Shown: piece by piece, positions 1-14,039 of the stretch
Numbering within the stretch: position 1 is the stretch's first letter
Layout of the letters: the number at the start of each line of letters is the position of its first letter
Assembly (NCBI GenBank): GCA_963573305.1
Contig: OY754331.1
Coordinates: forward strand, 13,922,868 to 13,986,867
Length of the DNA stretch: 64,000 nucleotides
Direction: 5' to 3'
Source of the DNA: Pyrrhosoma nymphula
Taxonomy: Eukaryota > Arthropoda > Insecta > Odonata > Coenagrionidae
Program-made: the position numbers and the translations under genes
The notes under the pieces: generated by a model
Seen by the model: the letters and a program-made list of their open reading frames with translations, nothing else
The model's database searches: none
What the model was told of the DNA's origin: nothing

Positions 1-3000
1 ATCTTTGTAACTAATTTGTGTTTTGCTCGAATAATTCTGACGTGCGTTTCTGATAAATACAACCGGTGTTGTATTATTTCAAAGCAGAGCTGTTTCTTTC
101 ACATCTCAATTTATCATTTAATTTATGACAAAATGGAATCATAAATTGACGAAAATCATAACTCATTTTTTGCAATCATTGTAACGATAACGCAGCATTT
201 CATAATGCCAATCTTTTTTTTTAATGAAACGTTTTTCTTAAAATCTTTGGCACTCATGTGACAATTTTGACGTAATATTCTAGCGAACATTTATCAACCT
301 GGTGCTCATCCTGGTGAAGGACACCATTTTCATGCATACAGTTCTTTAGGTCCGAAGTCTTTGATGCCATTTTTGGTCCCAAATTTGTAAGCGCGCTTTT
401 TACGTGGAATCGAGGGTAATTGGCACGCTCAATTATTGAAAAAGACGTGATCAGTAAGTTGAAACCGGTTGAGTGGACAATAAAATTGTGCGAAAAATGA
501 CTTTGAAAAAGTCCTCTTTTTTATTAATGATGAACTTCCACAAAGTGAACTCGTCTACCATTGATCTAACACTAGGATTTGTTAAATTTAACTTCACCTG
601 AGTTACAGTCGTTACAAAAATATTATAGTTTTATTTTAATTCCTTGAGGTGCTTTGGGGTGAAAATCAAGTAAAGGAATCTATTTTGTTTATTATTTGAG
701 TGGAAGTGTTGTTTCGTAAGAACTTTTTCGCTTATATGATAATTAGTGAAAATTATTTATTATCACAATATGGTGGAATAATTATTTATTAATGGAAGTT
801 AGCTTCGCTAATGAAAGGGCATTGTTGCGATTCCCTCACCATAGATGGTAAATGGTAATGAAAATAATGAAGATGTCACCTTTGCGATGAAAGCGATCGT
901 GTTAAATAAAATTTATAGTGAAAGTTACAAAATTTGTATTGATTCTGTCAATATGGATTTTCACAAAGTCGCTCCCGAGAATATCGAGTTCAAATGATGA
1001 TAATATCCTAGCCGATTCATTTTGAACGCTACATCATGGGAATTCCTAAATTTTGTCGTATTCCCGTAGAATTCCAACGGGAACCCTCTCCCAGTAACTT
1101 CTTAGAACGAGATTTTTTCCCAATGATGATTTGTCGCTGCGTAGGGAGCATGCTTAGCTCACAGCTGAGCCAATTATGCTCCCAGCGCAGCAAAGCTCCC
1201 TTGTCACACCAGCATCTATCCACAGCCGCATATACCGACACATGACCGAGGTTTTTCCCCCTCGTTTACCTCAAAACATCACCTATTTTATAGCGTTTTC
1301 CTTTTATAATTTTATTCAAATTACCTTAAATTTCATGTTGTCTTCGAATGCTTGGCTTTCCTGAGTATTCTGAAGACATGCAAGAGTCTAACTCATCACG
1401 TTTACCGTTGACACAGGCACACATGACTCAAATACATGTCAATGAATTGCAGTAAAATTAAAACTCTTGCTAAAATGCGATTGGATGGTATGTATAAATT
1501 TTCAGTAGCTATTATTTCATTTTTCTCTTTGTATGGGGTCTGAAAATTTCTGTGAGAAAAAAGAAACCCCTGCAGAATCTTTTCAACGTTTCAGAATAGT
1601 TTTTGATGCATTACCAACCATTTTTGAAGCAGACACAAATATCATGGCTCTTTCTCAAACCTCTGAGGGAAAGAGTAAAAAAAAGGAAAGTGAAAAGAAA
1701 TCAAAGCCGACGGGGGAGAGTGGATGGAAATAATGGCTAAAAGAAAGAAAGAAAAGGCTCCTGGCCCTCCAGCGAGAACGACGAATGGTAAAGGAAATGG
1801 TTTCTGATGACGACGGCCCCAGATGGAATTCCCAAAGAGGAAGAAAAAAGCAGTTTCGTTTCCTTCGCAACCAGGAGTCCCCGATGTCATTTTTCACCTC
1901 TTTCCCCCGGAAACCCGCCGTTCCCCTCCTTCCACAACCCCCCTCTCTTCCCTCCCTCTTTCCTGCCCCCCTCCCTCCCCCTCCCATCCCAAAGCCCCCC
2001 TCTCTCTCCCGAATCACATATCCAACTCTCCCCTGTGGCCGGCCAAATTCCATAATCTTCTGCGTTCGCCAAAATTGGAGTCCCATCACGCAAAGCATTC
2101 GTCTCTCCGATGTTTGGGTCGCGTACTTCAGCCCTTATCACGTACTTCAGTCCTAGTCCATCGAAAGATCCACTCGGCAGCGAAAACGTGAGCAGCAAAA
2201 GAAATAATTCCGCTGTGAGTGCTCTATCTGCCCCAAAAATCAGTAGCCACCATATCCATCGCGTGTCGCAGTTCATTTGTTCAAGAGGTTGCTTCGTTTC
2301 CTCACTACGACGAGAATATGCCTGTCGAAGTTTTTTGCGGAACATTTCCCCCTTCTTCAGCCGCGATGTGTAGTACTAATAACATCAAAAGCTACAAGGC
2401 GGACACAAATAGACAATGAATCATGCGCAATTTTCTTGCTTTGTAAGCAGGGACAGCTGCTGATTCCTTTTATCTTTATCTCCTGTGGAATATCGCACTT
2501 ATCCTTGTATCTTCTTGAGAATAATCTGCAGTGTTGGATAAATCTGTTCTTCGACTTACATATTCTAGTTTTTTGTTTGAATCGCCGGTTCTCATTTAAA
2601 TTATTTCTTGATGAAATGTATGCCTTCCTATGTCAGCTCATAATCAATTCATGTGTATAGATTCTGTCGGAAACTATTCCCAAGTTTAGATATTTTCAAC
2701 AGTTTTCGTGTTTATTTCTCATTATTATGTGTGATGTGATGTTAGATAATGCGTTTCTCAATATCTTTGGAGAAGACTAATTTACACGGCTTACTTTCTA
2801 CTCCTTACTTTGCCTCTCCACCACTGAATATTCCATATAATTTTCGACCCAACAGTTCCATTCGATCAAATGGCTTAAAATGGAACAAATTTTTAAAATT
2901 TATGATAGTTAGATTGAATAATATCTCTGGACTATTAGGTTAAAGTCTGAATGATATTTAAAAGACAGAAGGTTAGTATTAAAAATGGAAATAAATTACA

Positions 3001-3057
3001 TAGTACTCCATAAATGTTTCACTTGATACCGCAAGTTGGCTAAGTGCTTGGTGAAAT
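1..3057. other. AT-rich stretch, no gene recognised
   Basis: No coding or repeat homology is recognised here. Between about 1640 and 2060 the strands are strongly asymmetric: purine-rich (A/G) up to about 1830, then C/T-rich with long runs of C from about 1895 to 2005. That bias opens several overlapping reading frames on both strands, which I regard as compositional artefacts. The stretch could be a promoter-proximal or 5' untranslated region, but nothing in the sequence proves it. Confidence 0.5.
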
Positions 3058-3460
3058 TTAGAGAATAGATGTAGAAAAGTAAAAGGTTTTTTATTTCAAT
3101 AATAAACACCAATTTTTGTAATTTCTGAGCATAGAGGCTTTAAAATAATAAATTTATAGAGTTTTATATACATGAGAATTTTCATCAAAAATAAACCTTT
3201 AGCGTCAAGGTTTTCGTAGCTATTGATAATATGCTGATATTGCTTAGCTCATCAAAAGCTATGAAAGTCTTAAATTTAACTTTATTATATTACTAATTGT
3301 TTAATATTAATGACATTAGATGCTTATTTTTGATGAAAATTCTCATGGATATAAACTCTAGAAAATTTACTATTTTAAGGCAACTATGCTTAGAAATTCA
3401 AACAATTGGTATTCATTATTGAAATAAAATACTTTTTACTTTTTAAGATCTATTCTCTAA
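3058..3460. repeat. Foldback element, about 145-bp inverted arms
   Basis: The left arm (about 3058-3205) begins TTAGAGAATAGAT. Its reverse complement closes the right arm (about 3316-3460). Blocks such as ATGAGAATTTTCATCAAAAATAA (read in pieces) match between arms, and I estimate roughly 80 percent identity by eye. The loop is about 110 bp with no ORF. I read it as a non-autonomous foldback or MITE-like element. No clear target duplication is visible, so the superfamily is unassigned. Confidence 0.75.
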
Positions 3461-6400
3461 TTATGCAGCAATGGGTATTCGCTACAGTTCAAATGAAAAA
3501 TTGAACCAAAAATACTCCCATCGCAGAATGAAGCCACATTGGCAAAATAAACGCAATTCTCAATCATTTCTCATTGACATTGGTGGTTAACAAGCAAGAG
3601 GAAGCAATTAAACTTATAAACTGTACATTTTACTTATCTAGTTTCATACCTATCTGGTATTTTATGTTAAAAGAAATGTAAAATATGTACCCATTAAAAT
3701 TTAACTCAAATAATTTTTAAAAACTAATCAGTTCTCCTTCTTTGGGAGTTCAGTGCACGGAATGCTCAGGAATTCCTTGATTAAAGTAGATAGGCACGCG
3801 TATCCAATTTGGACGTGTTAGGTACTAAATTGTGTTATTCATATGACGGTGTATACATTTACTGGGAATGCGTACGTAATAGCTTGAAATGTAAGGGAAA
3901 TTATCGTTGTGAAATATAAATAGGAAACTTTTTATGGAAATGTTAGGTAATTTCTAAATTTTTGATGGTTGGAGTCAATAAGTGACTTAGAATGGAGACT
4001 ATGCATCATATTTAGTCTCATTTGCTATTGTAAATTAAATTATTTTTACTCAATCTCATTGAACTTTAGGGGAGTTACTGATTCTTTTGTGCGCTAACAA
4101 GTATTTTAAACGCAATTATGATCTCATTATGGAATGGGCAGTAGCCAGCAATAGAATACAATTTTTTTAACAAAAAAAGTTGTGAAAATTAATGAGAAAA
4201 CCATTTACTGGGTGTGTAATTGTAGAATGTCTTCCACGTCGTAGTCTCCTCGGGCTACTCATCTCTCACAATAAAAAGAAGAAGATATGACATTTTAATG
4301 GCGAAGACAGCCCCAAAAATCTTCCTGCATTTCATGGAAACTCTCTGGTCACGCACATAGGTCGGCAATTTCACCACTTCAAAGCAAAGAGTCATTTGTA
4401 AGTTTTTTTTAAGCTATGCATGGAAAAATTCATTCAATTCTAAAATATTAAACATTTCAATAGTATAATTAAGCTTATTTGAAGAAGTCATGTTGGGTCA
4501 TAAGGTTTCATTCCACTTCCTTTCCACAGTGCTGCTTCAAGGATGTAGCTGCAAATGAAATAGATTTATGAGGCTATGAAGGAGACGTTTTACCACTTGT
4601 TACTACAGCGATAAATTTCGGATCTATGCCCGGATAAAGGCAGAATTCCGCTGCTTAAAAATAACTAAATATTGTTTATCAATAGTTTGTCCGAACTCAG
4701 CCCACCCAGCCTTAGGGATTTATTTCGAGTTGCTCTAAAACAAGATTTTTTTATTTTACGTGGAAAAGCAATTTGATTTGACTTTAAGCAACCCTTGGAA
4801 AGCTGTATTTGTTTTATGTGAAATCGAACACATTTACAAGCCGGTGAAGGTATTTTTTTAGAGTTGAATCTCAAGTAGATTCAAAGACAAAACTGTTGTA
4901 AGTAATTGTTCAGTAGAAATTATGCATTTCATTTATTAAGATAAGCAATTTTACACATTTATCTTACTAAAGAAGTTTTTTAGTTTATGTAAAAGCACTT
5001 TTATTTGTCAAAAAAATATCGCAAAGACATCTTTTAGAACCATGAATGGCCAAATTTTTGCTCACTCACACAACTTTAAAATTAATTATTATTATTCCAG
5101 TGGTGAACCATCGACTGCTTGAGTTCTAGGAGCCTTCTTTGCTGAATTATCTCAATAAAAACGAGCAAAAGTCTTTAACAATTTCAACAACCATATCCTT
5201 GAGATATATACATGTGGAAGGAGGATAGTTAGCTGATTTGAAAGTAAGACAGGAATAGATTGTTCATGAATGTGACTTTTAAGATATATCTCCGTTAATG
5301 TTGTACTTGATGATGTTCACGGATAAAATCTTATGTTCCTTCATCTACCTATGAAAACTAAGGGTGTAAAGGGATATTTCCGTTTAATAACATCATACGT
5401 GATGAAGGAAGATTCTGAATGACATTGAAATTTACATTTTAAATGATGTATAAATTCCGAAGAGCGAAAATTTTAGTCGGCTAATTTCGCATATGTAATA
5501 CCTCATGCAAATTTTATCACAGCCGACATAGTAGACATTTTTTCTGCCCTCAAGGTAATGAATTTATGTCATGTTTATCAATTAGTAATATGAGATTTGA
5601 TTTTTAAAGGTGTACAAATAAGGTTTACAAAAGGTTTCAAAACATATAGAGAAAAATCTTTACGCTTGTAAAGAAAATCCTTTCAATTTTTACCATGGGG
5701 ATTTTATCCCCAATAAGCAACCAGCACTCAGTCGCTCTTCATGGAACTGGTGAAACTTAGTAGAGCAATTTTATTTGAGAAATGTTTATTTTAAGTTCTC
5801 GTGAAAAATCTATATCCGTCAAAATTTCGAGTCTTGTTTTTTTAGCAGAAATTCCACTTTATTTTTGCGATCAACATAAGCAATTCAATTATGTGCTCGG
5901 TTATGAAATATTACGTTGATTCCGTGGTGATCAATCAGAGTGAACAAAAAGTTTCAATTTAAAAACTGCACGGTATGCACACAGCAATCCACCCGCAGGG
6001 GTATTTTTGATGGCCACAAGCGTAATTAAGCCTCACATAAGCCCTTCTTCATTTGCTCGAGTTATATTTTTCCTGTTATTTTTTCGGAATTTAAATGCTC
6101 CACATGAACGATTGGGTATGGAAACAAATTGATTTTGAATGTGGTGAGTTTGATTTCATTTCAATTGCGATCGCTTCCTGCTTCGCGTTCCGCGGATAAT
6201 GCTCAAACAGATTTTTTTTATAACTACCGACATATTTTATGCTCACATAATGATAATCTCATGAAACCAGTGCAAATCGTTATTATGTAAGTCCATTCTG
6301 ACTGGAACTCTACAAAATTCCTATTTCGTCAAACTTCATGCTCTTGATAAAACAGTGGTGTAAATAAAACTTTATGGTTCGGAATCGATCGAATGTTTTT

Positions 6401-8299
6401 TGCGAATTTCAAGTTCCTGTTTTACTGGGACATTAAAACTTACTTTAAGTTAAGAAAAACCATTATAAATTCTGCACCCGATTTTTTTTGCTGTTTTACC
6501 TCAATTTCTGCGTATATTTTCATCTAACGGTATATGTCATCTGCAAAAGTCCAAAATAAAAATGGCATTGTCAACTTGCTTGCTTGAAAAGAATTATCAG
6601 ATACGTAACTGAGGAATAGCCGAATTCGTCTTAACAAAAGTGAACTATCCTTTTGAAACCCAAGTAGTCCTCTTACTATTGTGCACCTATAGTCATAAAA
6701 AATGCTGCCTCATCACAGCGAATTGCTCCAGGCATACAAGAAATAAAAACTAAACACAGCGAAGTTTCAATGGTATTGCTCCTTGTATTGTCACCCTTGC
6801 CTGCATCCATGCAGTGAGGCAATAAAAAAGGGCTAGTGATATCTGCGCATTCATTTATTTCAACTATGTCAAGTACTGTGTGTCACTTTGACGCCTTTTG
6901 TCCCAAGATTGATGAAGTCTAGGAAGATAGTGTCTTGCTGTAATGAGAGATAAATATAAAATTTATTTGCGTAGAAATATCACTAAAAATGGTAAAACTA
7001 CGTAGACAGCATCACCCAAGAATCCTAAGAAAAATCAAACACGTCCATTTTTTAAGACAAAGCGATGTTGATTACGTCTTTATCCTAAGCAGTCTAGGTA
7101 ACTGCCGCTGTTTTTTTTCATCGCTTTTTACCGTAAAGCTTGCACGTGGGAACCAGTCTGATTATTTAGCCCCATGAATAACGTCTTCCTAACTCGAGGC
7201 CTAGTTAAGTTTATTTCCAACGTCACTTAAAAACATTTCCGTAAAAGCCACGTTTGATAAAAATTTGGGGGTTCTAAGAAAAAATCTAGTTATTTTTTAA
7301 AGTTAGAATGAATTAGTCCGTGGGTTGAAACTTTTTGAATTCGGCCACGATGATTTTAGACTTCTAGGATCACCTACCACTGCCATTTCACCAGGTAACA
7401 AAAACCTTGGGAAAACAAAAAAATGGGCATAAAATAGAATTGTTGCAAACACATCAGACATAACATAAATAACACTACACACATTCATATAAAATGAAAG
7501 TTGGCAGTAATGTAACATCTGATCGGAAATCAAATACTCACATTCAGGCCATGAATTAACTGAACCTACTCCGATGTCAATAAATTAACATACTGGCAAT
7601 TCTTAGTTCTTAGAACAATTATGCTGATAATAAATGTGTTATTCTATTATCACAAGAAATAGTGATTAGACCCCGGTAATTTCTCATTTATATCAGCGGC
7701 ATTAACACGGAAGTAACAAGAACATTAGACTTCTTGCTGGCGATGGGTTTGATAAATTACCGCAAAAGCGGATATTTACGCTTTTTTATTGTACATTGGC
7801 ATTGTAAATGCATGGTGACTTGAGTAGGAGCAAGAATCTATTAATAGAAATAGAATATAATTGTGCTTCTTTTTTGAGAAGTCACATCAAAGCTTCAACT
7901 ATATAGTAGATACATGTGCAGCGAGTGAGATCAAATACCTGGGCGTTGCTAAAACTTTGGACCGATCGCGAAGAAAGCATATTCAATAAATTTGTAGCAT
8001 AGCATTATGTAGATTGAAATTCATGCAGCGAGTAGTGTGAAACCCAGCTTGGACTTATCATCCAGCATATTATATTATCATGTAAAACGAAAAAGCCTTA
8101 ATGCGCGGTATTGCTGAATGCAAAAGCCGAATTTGGGAAACCACTTTTCACAGAAATAATATTAAAAACCCGTTTATGTGAAATAAATGACCAGATAGTG
8201 AATCTAAAATGCTTCAGACTTCAACATTTTCCGCCTCCAAACTACCTGTGCCACCATTCGCTATTTCCTCGGTCATAAAACGTTGGCTACGGTACCCAG
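3461..8299. other. Unassigned AT-rich DNA
   Basis: I see no supported gene, RNA gene or repeat in this 4.8 kb. All open frames are under 80 codons and show no recognisable family. Introns or untranslated sequence of a flanking host gene cannot be excluded. Confidence 0.5.
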
Positions 8300-8476
8300 C
8301 TTAATGTGAATAATTGAGCAATAATCAGAACAAAATGCATAGATTTGTGCACCAAAGATTGTGCACCGAAGAGGATGGAATTCGTCATGAAAATTTATTT
8401 GACTTGACCGGGATAGGAACCCGGACCTCGCAATTTCACCGGTCAGGTGTGTTAGCCAGTTACACCACCATATCAT
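8300..8476 (-). mobile_element. tRNA-derived SINE
   Basis: On the minus strand a tRNA-like head starts near 8475. It has an A-box TGGTGTAACTGG (complement of 8456-8467) and a B-box GGTTCCTATCC (complement of 8411-8421), the two parts of an internal RNA polymerase III promoter. The spacing fits a tRNA, but the stems are too degraded for a working tRNA. A non-tRNA body follows toward 8300; its end is not certain. SINEs depend on a partner LINE for mobilisation. Confidence 0.6.
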
Positions 8477-9803
8477 CTACATTCAAGAAGAACTTTAGTG
8501 GGGGGAAGGAATCTTATGCTGCCGTTTAGGAATTTTCCTTCAGTCGTCATTTTATCGATGAGAGTAGGAACGCTATTATCCCCCCACTCTGTTCGCTCCA
8601 TTTGTCTTCCGCGAGTTGAAATGGGGACCTTGCACGATGTATTTATTTTCTTCTCCCTGAATCATGGACGCCGTAATGTACCGAGGGGCGTATTTAGGGA
8701 AGCTATTTCACCTGTTAATGAGCGCAATGGTTCCTGAAGCGAGGCTTCATCAAAAATCCATTGAAAGTCAAATTCCCTCATTAGGATTGAAAGAGATTCG
8801 ATGACAACGAGGGAGCAGCAATTACACAGCTCGCATACACTGCAGCGGCGACACTTTTCGAGTCCGCCCCTTCTAGTATGCAATGCTTCTGCTCGAACCG
8901 CCATTTTTCCCCAATTCTCCCGAATGAATCATACAGTCAAGGCAACACGATTTACCTCTTGATGACCGTGGTGATGTAATAAATAAGAGCCGATTTGACT
9001 CTATCCAATCAGATGAATGGAGCTATGGAGTGCCATTCTAAAAAAATAACCGAGTAAAACTCTTAATGAAGGTTCTGCCGTTTAAAAAAAATTACTTTTT
9101 TCTCAGTTTTCCGGGATGGATAAAAAGAAAGGAAGGGGATGAACCACAAATCATGCAGCTCCAAACAGGTCGTAGCCATTTCCTCGGTCACAAACCAGAG
9201 AACATTGCTCTGAAACATGTCTGAAAAGTCCTCTTTTGGCTTAATCCCTCTGCATGTGGGGGCGAAAGAGCGTGTGGAAGCGAAAGTGATCGCTATCACA
9301 GGTACGATGTGTTAGCATCGGGTGTATATGTTGCCGTTACGGTCCAGATATAGAGCGGAAAAATTAGCACGCGGTGATTTATTGCAAGTAAATTGGTACA
9401 ATATGAGCCGCGGTGAAAATGCTACTGGGGAGTGTAATTAAAGTACGCCCACTGCCATAAGTCTCAATCCAAAATCCTGAGTGATGGGTGTGGTCCACGG
9501 GTGTCGTAAGCGTGCAAAAAGTACAACCTTCTTCTTAAAAACAAAACGAACGAAGAAGTATCTGATATGTTTGGAATAGACTGGAGGGAATACGAATTTG
9601 GTAAAGCAACTGGTTGGTGAAGGTAATGGTAGACAAATTGACGTGATTGATTGCCGGGGGAGGGAATTTCGAAGTAAAGAAGGAGTTGGATGCAGTGAAG
9701 GTCGGCAGGAGTAATACTATTAACCCGATATTTACAGCGTGTATGATTATTTGATAGAAAATACGAGTCCACCAACTACAGAGAAATATGCCACCATGGA
9801 AGA
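8477..9803. other. Unassigned DNA
   Basis: Nothing supportable is seen. Short open frames on both strands show no domain or family pattern. Confidence 0.45.
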
Positions 9804-9920
9804 TGATGCCTTAGTAGCTTACCTGGCTACAGCACTCGGCGCGGAATCTTGTGATACAGGTTCAAATCCCGGAAAAGGAGGATCATTTTTCCTGGGTGGA
9901 ATATCTAACTACGAGTAAAA
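9804..9920 (+). mobile_element. tRNA-derived SINE head
   Basis: The plus strand carries TAGCTTACCTGG (9815-9826), close to a tRNA A-box, and GGTTCAAATCC (9859-9869), a perfect B-box. The head differs from the SINE at 8300-8476, so it is a separate family or a strongly diverged copy. Acceptor stem pairing is poor and no CCA end is coded, arguing against a true tRNA gene. The 3' boundary is uncertain. Confidence 0.6.
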
Positions 9921-10609
9921 CAGTAGTTGTTTTTAAATAGTTGTTCATGTATTTTCAGACCTCCCGTGATTATTAGATTAGGCAAAGACATAGGGACACA
10001 TTGCTCGGATATCTCTCAGAAAATAGAATGAAATGGGCTTCATCATTCCTATCATCGAATACTGAAGTTTTTTGTGAGATTACAATGGGCCTCATCTACC
10101 GAGGTAAAATTATCAAAACGCGTCTGCTTATTACTTTAAACCCAACCAAAATTCTTGCTTTAATTCGAGAATGGTAACAAAAAGTATCTATCGTAGGGAA
10201 ACATTAGACAATAGTTACACTACTGATTGGAAGGATATCAAAGTGTTACACAGGCAAATAAGCATTATTTTACTAATCAGAGGAATATAGGGAGACAAAC
10301 TCAACTCTGTCCGCGTAGGACGATTTAAATAATAAAAAATATTTCTAATTTAAGAGGGAGCGTCAAGTACCAACACATTCAATAATTCAATACATTCACG
10401 CTATAGTTTTGATTCCCACATGAAAATTTTAATATGCCTAATATATGAAACGATGATAATAGATTACGTGGATCAGGAAAGGGGCAGATTACATATTGAA
10501 TGTTCTTAATGCGTTTTACACGACTTTGGCGTTCTCAGTGCGCCACCTGTCTGCGGGCCAATCATAATTTTATCTTCTCCTTCGAATGCATTTTTTCCCG
10601 TTCTTTCTG
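9921..10609. other. Unassigned DNA
   Basis: No gene or element is recognised between the SINE and the LINE remnant. Confidence 0.45.
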
Positions 10610-12700
10610 ATTATTCCTTTATGAGTTATGAATTAAGGTGGTCTGACCATCTTTGGCGTGATCGACCTAAGCTTCTGTTTCCTGATGGTACCCAGTCCCT
10701 TGCTATCTCAACGATTCTTGAGTCGTCCATATATGCTCATTCCATTCTTATTTCCTTGTATTTATTCATTCTGTTTTTGGAGGTATTTAACATATATGTC
10801 TACATTGTTTTCTGTAGTCTCTATTCTGTTTCAATTTTGCTTTTTTATGCCGTATTTTCCATTAAGTATGTCATTAAAGGTCTAATAACTGCTTCGCATA
10901 TCCTTATTTTTGCTTCTGTCCTCAGGTCTATTTTATTTCTCCACATTGGTTCAGGCAGCCCCCAACGCTTTTCTCCGCTTTTGTTATTGGTTCATTAACT
11001 TCTCCATAAGCTATTCCATTTGTTCTCCATAAATTTAGTTGCTTCTTTTCGTCCATAAGTAACAGCTCTTAAATATTAGAATTTCATTATCTGCTCCATG
11101 ATTTCCTTGTTTAGCTGTAATTCATATCGGATTGTTTCCTTTAATGTTACCATTGCTTTTTGTTTTTCCGGTGCTATTTCAATGTTATATTTCTTTCCTA
11201 TATTCAGGAATCTCATCAAAGTCTTGGGTAACTCCTCTTCATTTTCTGTAAATGAGGTTCTGCATCTATGTTCGTAGTAGTTATAGAATATTTATTGTTC
11301 CCTTCAAGTCTATATTCTTTTAGGATTTTTATGTTTTAATAATTCGACCATAATTAGTTTTTAAAATATCGGACTTAAGAAGTCTCCTTGTCAAATTCCC
11401 TTTTCCACTTTGGCTGATTCGGAGAATTCTCCATTGCCTACTTTTAATGGTTATTTTTTTCCCGTGTACATATCTTGGATTTCTGCTAATGGTCGTAGCA
11501 ACCTTCCTTTCATTCAGAATTCTCAGAAGGTCTTTCAGGCGGACTCCATCAAAGGCCTGCTTTAAGTTCACAAAACTCATGAAAGCAGGTTTACTGTAGT
11601 ACTCTATTCACTTCGTTACTATTTTTCCGACTACGTACCTATATAGCGTCAGTGCAAGATGTACCGCTTCGAAAACCTTGTTGTTCATCTTCCAATGTTA
11701 TTTCCGATTTTAATTTTTCAACGGTTACTTTAGTAGTTAGTTCTAGTGGCTGGTGAGACGAGGGGCTGGGTGTGCTAAGTACATCGACTCCTATGTTTTT
11801 TTCTGGGACCTTTTTATCGCCTTTTTTTAAGGCATAAGTATACTATCTATCCATGCTGTTGGTATTTATTTCGAGTCTAACATTTTTATCCATTTACTAA
11901 AATGTTTAGTTAAAGTTTTGTGAATTCTTCTGCTGCTGCTGTCCTCAATAATTAATCATTTCGTTTGTTATTTTATCTTTTTTATGGTTATTTTCTATTT
12001 TTCAATTTCTTTATTGTTGGTCGTACATCAATCTCTGTGATTTTTATCGCATTGCTTTTTACTTCTTTTGTTTCGACCATCTCAGTTTGGTCGTTGGTTT
12101 CATCTTTTTCGAGCAGTTTTTTTTTGTATTGTACTCATTTTTCCTTTTCTATCTGTCGTATTTTTATGTAATCTTTCACCTCTGATTTTTGGTTTCTTAT
12201 TAAAAATGTAAGTTTGTTCTCCATATGTTTATGAAAGCTATATAAGTCCCTTCCCGTGGTTTTTGTGAACTTAACCCAGTGCCCTTGCTTTCTTACTACT
12301 ATTTGCTATAAGCGGACATCATATATTGTCTGGTTTACTTATAATCTGATTATAAGTGTTCTTTCAGAAACATATCGCTATTCTTTTAAGTTGTAGCAGT
12401 ACTTCATACGTATCGGTATTCCAACCCCTTCTTGACCTATAGTGTTCTTTTCTACCCCACAATATATGAGGATATAATTGTTGAATATGCTCGTTCCTTT
12501 TCCTTTCTTTTTCGATTTCATTTCTTTCCAACTCTATTGTTCTATCTTTTTCTCTTCCATTCCATGACCGTACATTCCATGTGCCTATTCTTATGATGTT
12601 TACATGTTTAACTTTCTTCATTGTTCCATTAATCGTTGCCCTGTTTCTTGCTTTGGTCGTCATATTGTTAGCGGTCCAATTCCGCGGCATTGTATCAGTG
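10610..12700 (-). pseudogene. Decayed RTE-like LINE (endonuclease-RT)
   Basis: A non-LTR retrotransposon remnant reads right to left. Near 12590 it encodes RIGTWNVRSWNG, the N-terminal strand of an APE-type endonuclease, which nicks the target to prime reverse transcription. Around 12000-12240 a linker rich in charged residues follows. At 11520-11580 SFVNLKQAFDGV is the RT motif A region (F-x-D-x-x-KAFD type, with the first Asp changed to Asn). At 11100-11240 a finger/palm segment reads ENEEELPKTLMRFL. At about 10630-10690 RSLGRSRQRWSDHL is the usual C-terminal GRPRxRW tail. Frames change repeatedly and most of the endonuclease is missing, so it is inactive. Clade assignment to RTE-like rests on the GTWNVRS start and the C-terminal tail and is only moderately sure. 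Confidence 0.75.
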
Positions 12701-13011
12701 CTGTGAGCAATTAGATTTTTTTACGGTGAGTTGGTCGCTAGCCTCACTCACCATCCCTCCTCCATTGCCCAGGCTTGGGACTGGCACGGTACAACGCTAG
12801 AAACTCAATCCAACCACAGCACCGACGCGGAGTTCACAAGGTTTATAATTAGAAATTATAATGCCGTATAGATCATTTTTAGTGACGAATCACTCATGGT
12901 AATAACATCAAATAATAAAAATTTCGCTAATATTCTTCTATAATCACTTTTTAAAAATCACGATATTTTTTAAGGATCTGGTTCTATCCCGACGAATCGT
13001 ATGATAAAATT

Positions 13012-13152
13012 CTTCACGGGTTTTAACCGAATCAGGAGTGCAGGTACCGGCGTTTCATTGACTAACCCAGCCTTAGTTGTCAAGAAACCGACAGAGTTAT
13101 CATCGAAACGTCGGCACCTGAACTCCTGACCCGGATGAAGACCCGTGAAGAA
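13012..13152. repeat. Inverted repeat, about 46-bp arms
   Basis: The left arm starts TTCTTCACGGGTTTTAACC and ends CCGGCGTTTC (13012-13058). The right arm (13107-13152) is its reverse complement with roughly 80 percent identity. The GAAACGTCGGC text within it resembles termini of Penelope-like retroelements, but no reverse transcriptase lies nearby, so this assignment is tentative. Confidence 0.55.
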
Positions 13153-14039
13153 TCACCTCCCTCGTTCTTTTGGATAGCCATTTTTTTTAAGCAGTGAATT
13201 TTGGTAAAATATTGCTAAAATAAGCTAAAAAAAATTTCTGAGAGTTTTTGGTAGTTACGTTTTTATTTTGAATAAATAAATTGCATAAGCTACGCTCTTT
13301 AATTCATTTTTCAACCCAGTTCTACACAACTGTAAAACTTGCTGATTCTAGAAAAGTAGTTTTTAGTTCGAAATTATAACTATTTGTCTCTATAGTAATA
13401 GGGAATATTTTTTTTTAAGTTAACCTAATCGTAAATTTTAAATATTTATTTTATTAAACTTATATTCACCTTCTAGTTACATTTCACAAAATTTATATCA
13501 GTCGATCAGACAAATATTTACAGATTTCCAAAATAGTCAATTGTAGATTTTTGCCTGCATGGGGAGCTGCTTCTCGAGCGAAGGTCAAGTGTTGACATGG
13601 GCTATGAGTAACGCAAAACGCTTTTCACGTACTCATCATAACCCTCACACCAAAACCATCACTTGACTTAACCCAATATTTCTATATAGAAACAATATAT
13701 TTTAATTTTTCCAGCTTTTCGGCATTTGGCTGTGCGCTATAAGACGGAGGAACACAATTTTCATGGCCTCCAGCCCGCCAGCTTAAGTGTATCCACCTCT
13801 GAATTGTACATAGGAATTCACTAAAAGTAAGCTATAATCCATGAACCTTTCACTCATATGGATCTCCGCTTACGCACCACGTGATTGACTGGCCGGAGCA
13901 GCTCAAATACCCACCCCAGAGAAGCTACACAGAATTTAATGGATTCATGAGCTAAATTGAATGTCTGTGTTATCCTTCAAATCCGTGAAAAAAATACGAT
14001 GAATGAAACTAGGGAACGTGAGCTCTACGGCCTCTTTAA
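13153..14039. other. Unassigned DNA
   Basis: AT-rich sequence with no recognised gene or repeat. Confidence 0.45.

Noticed and set aside
1533..2373. Several overlapping frames of 80-150 codons on both strands
   Set aside because: They arise from a purine/pyrimidine-biased tract, mirror each other across strands, and show only low-complexity Pro/Ser or Gly/Arg composition.
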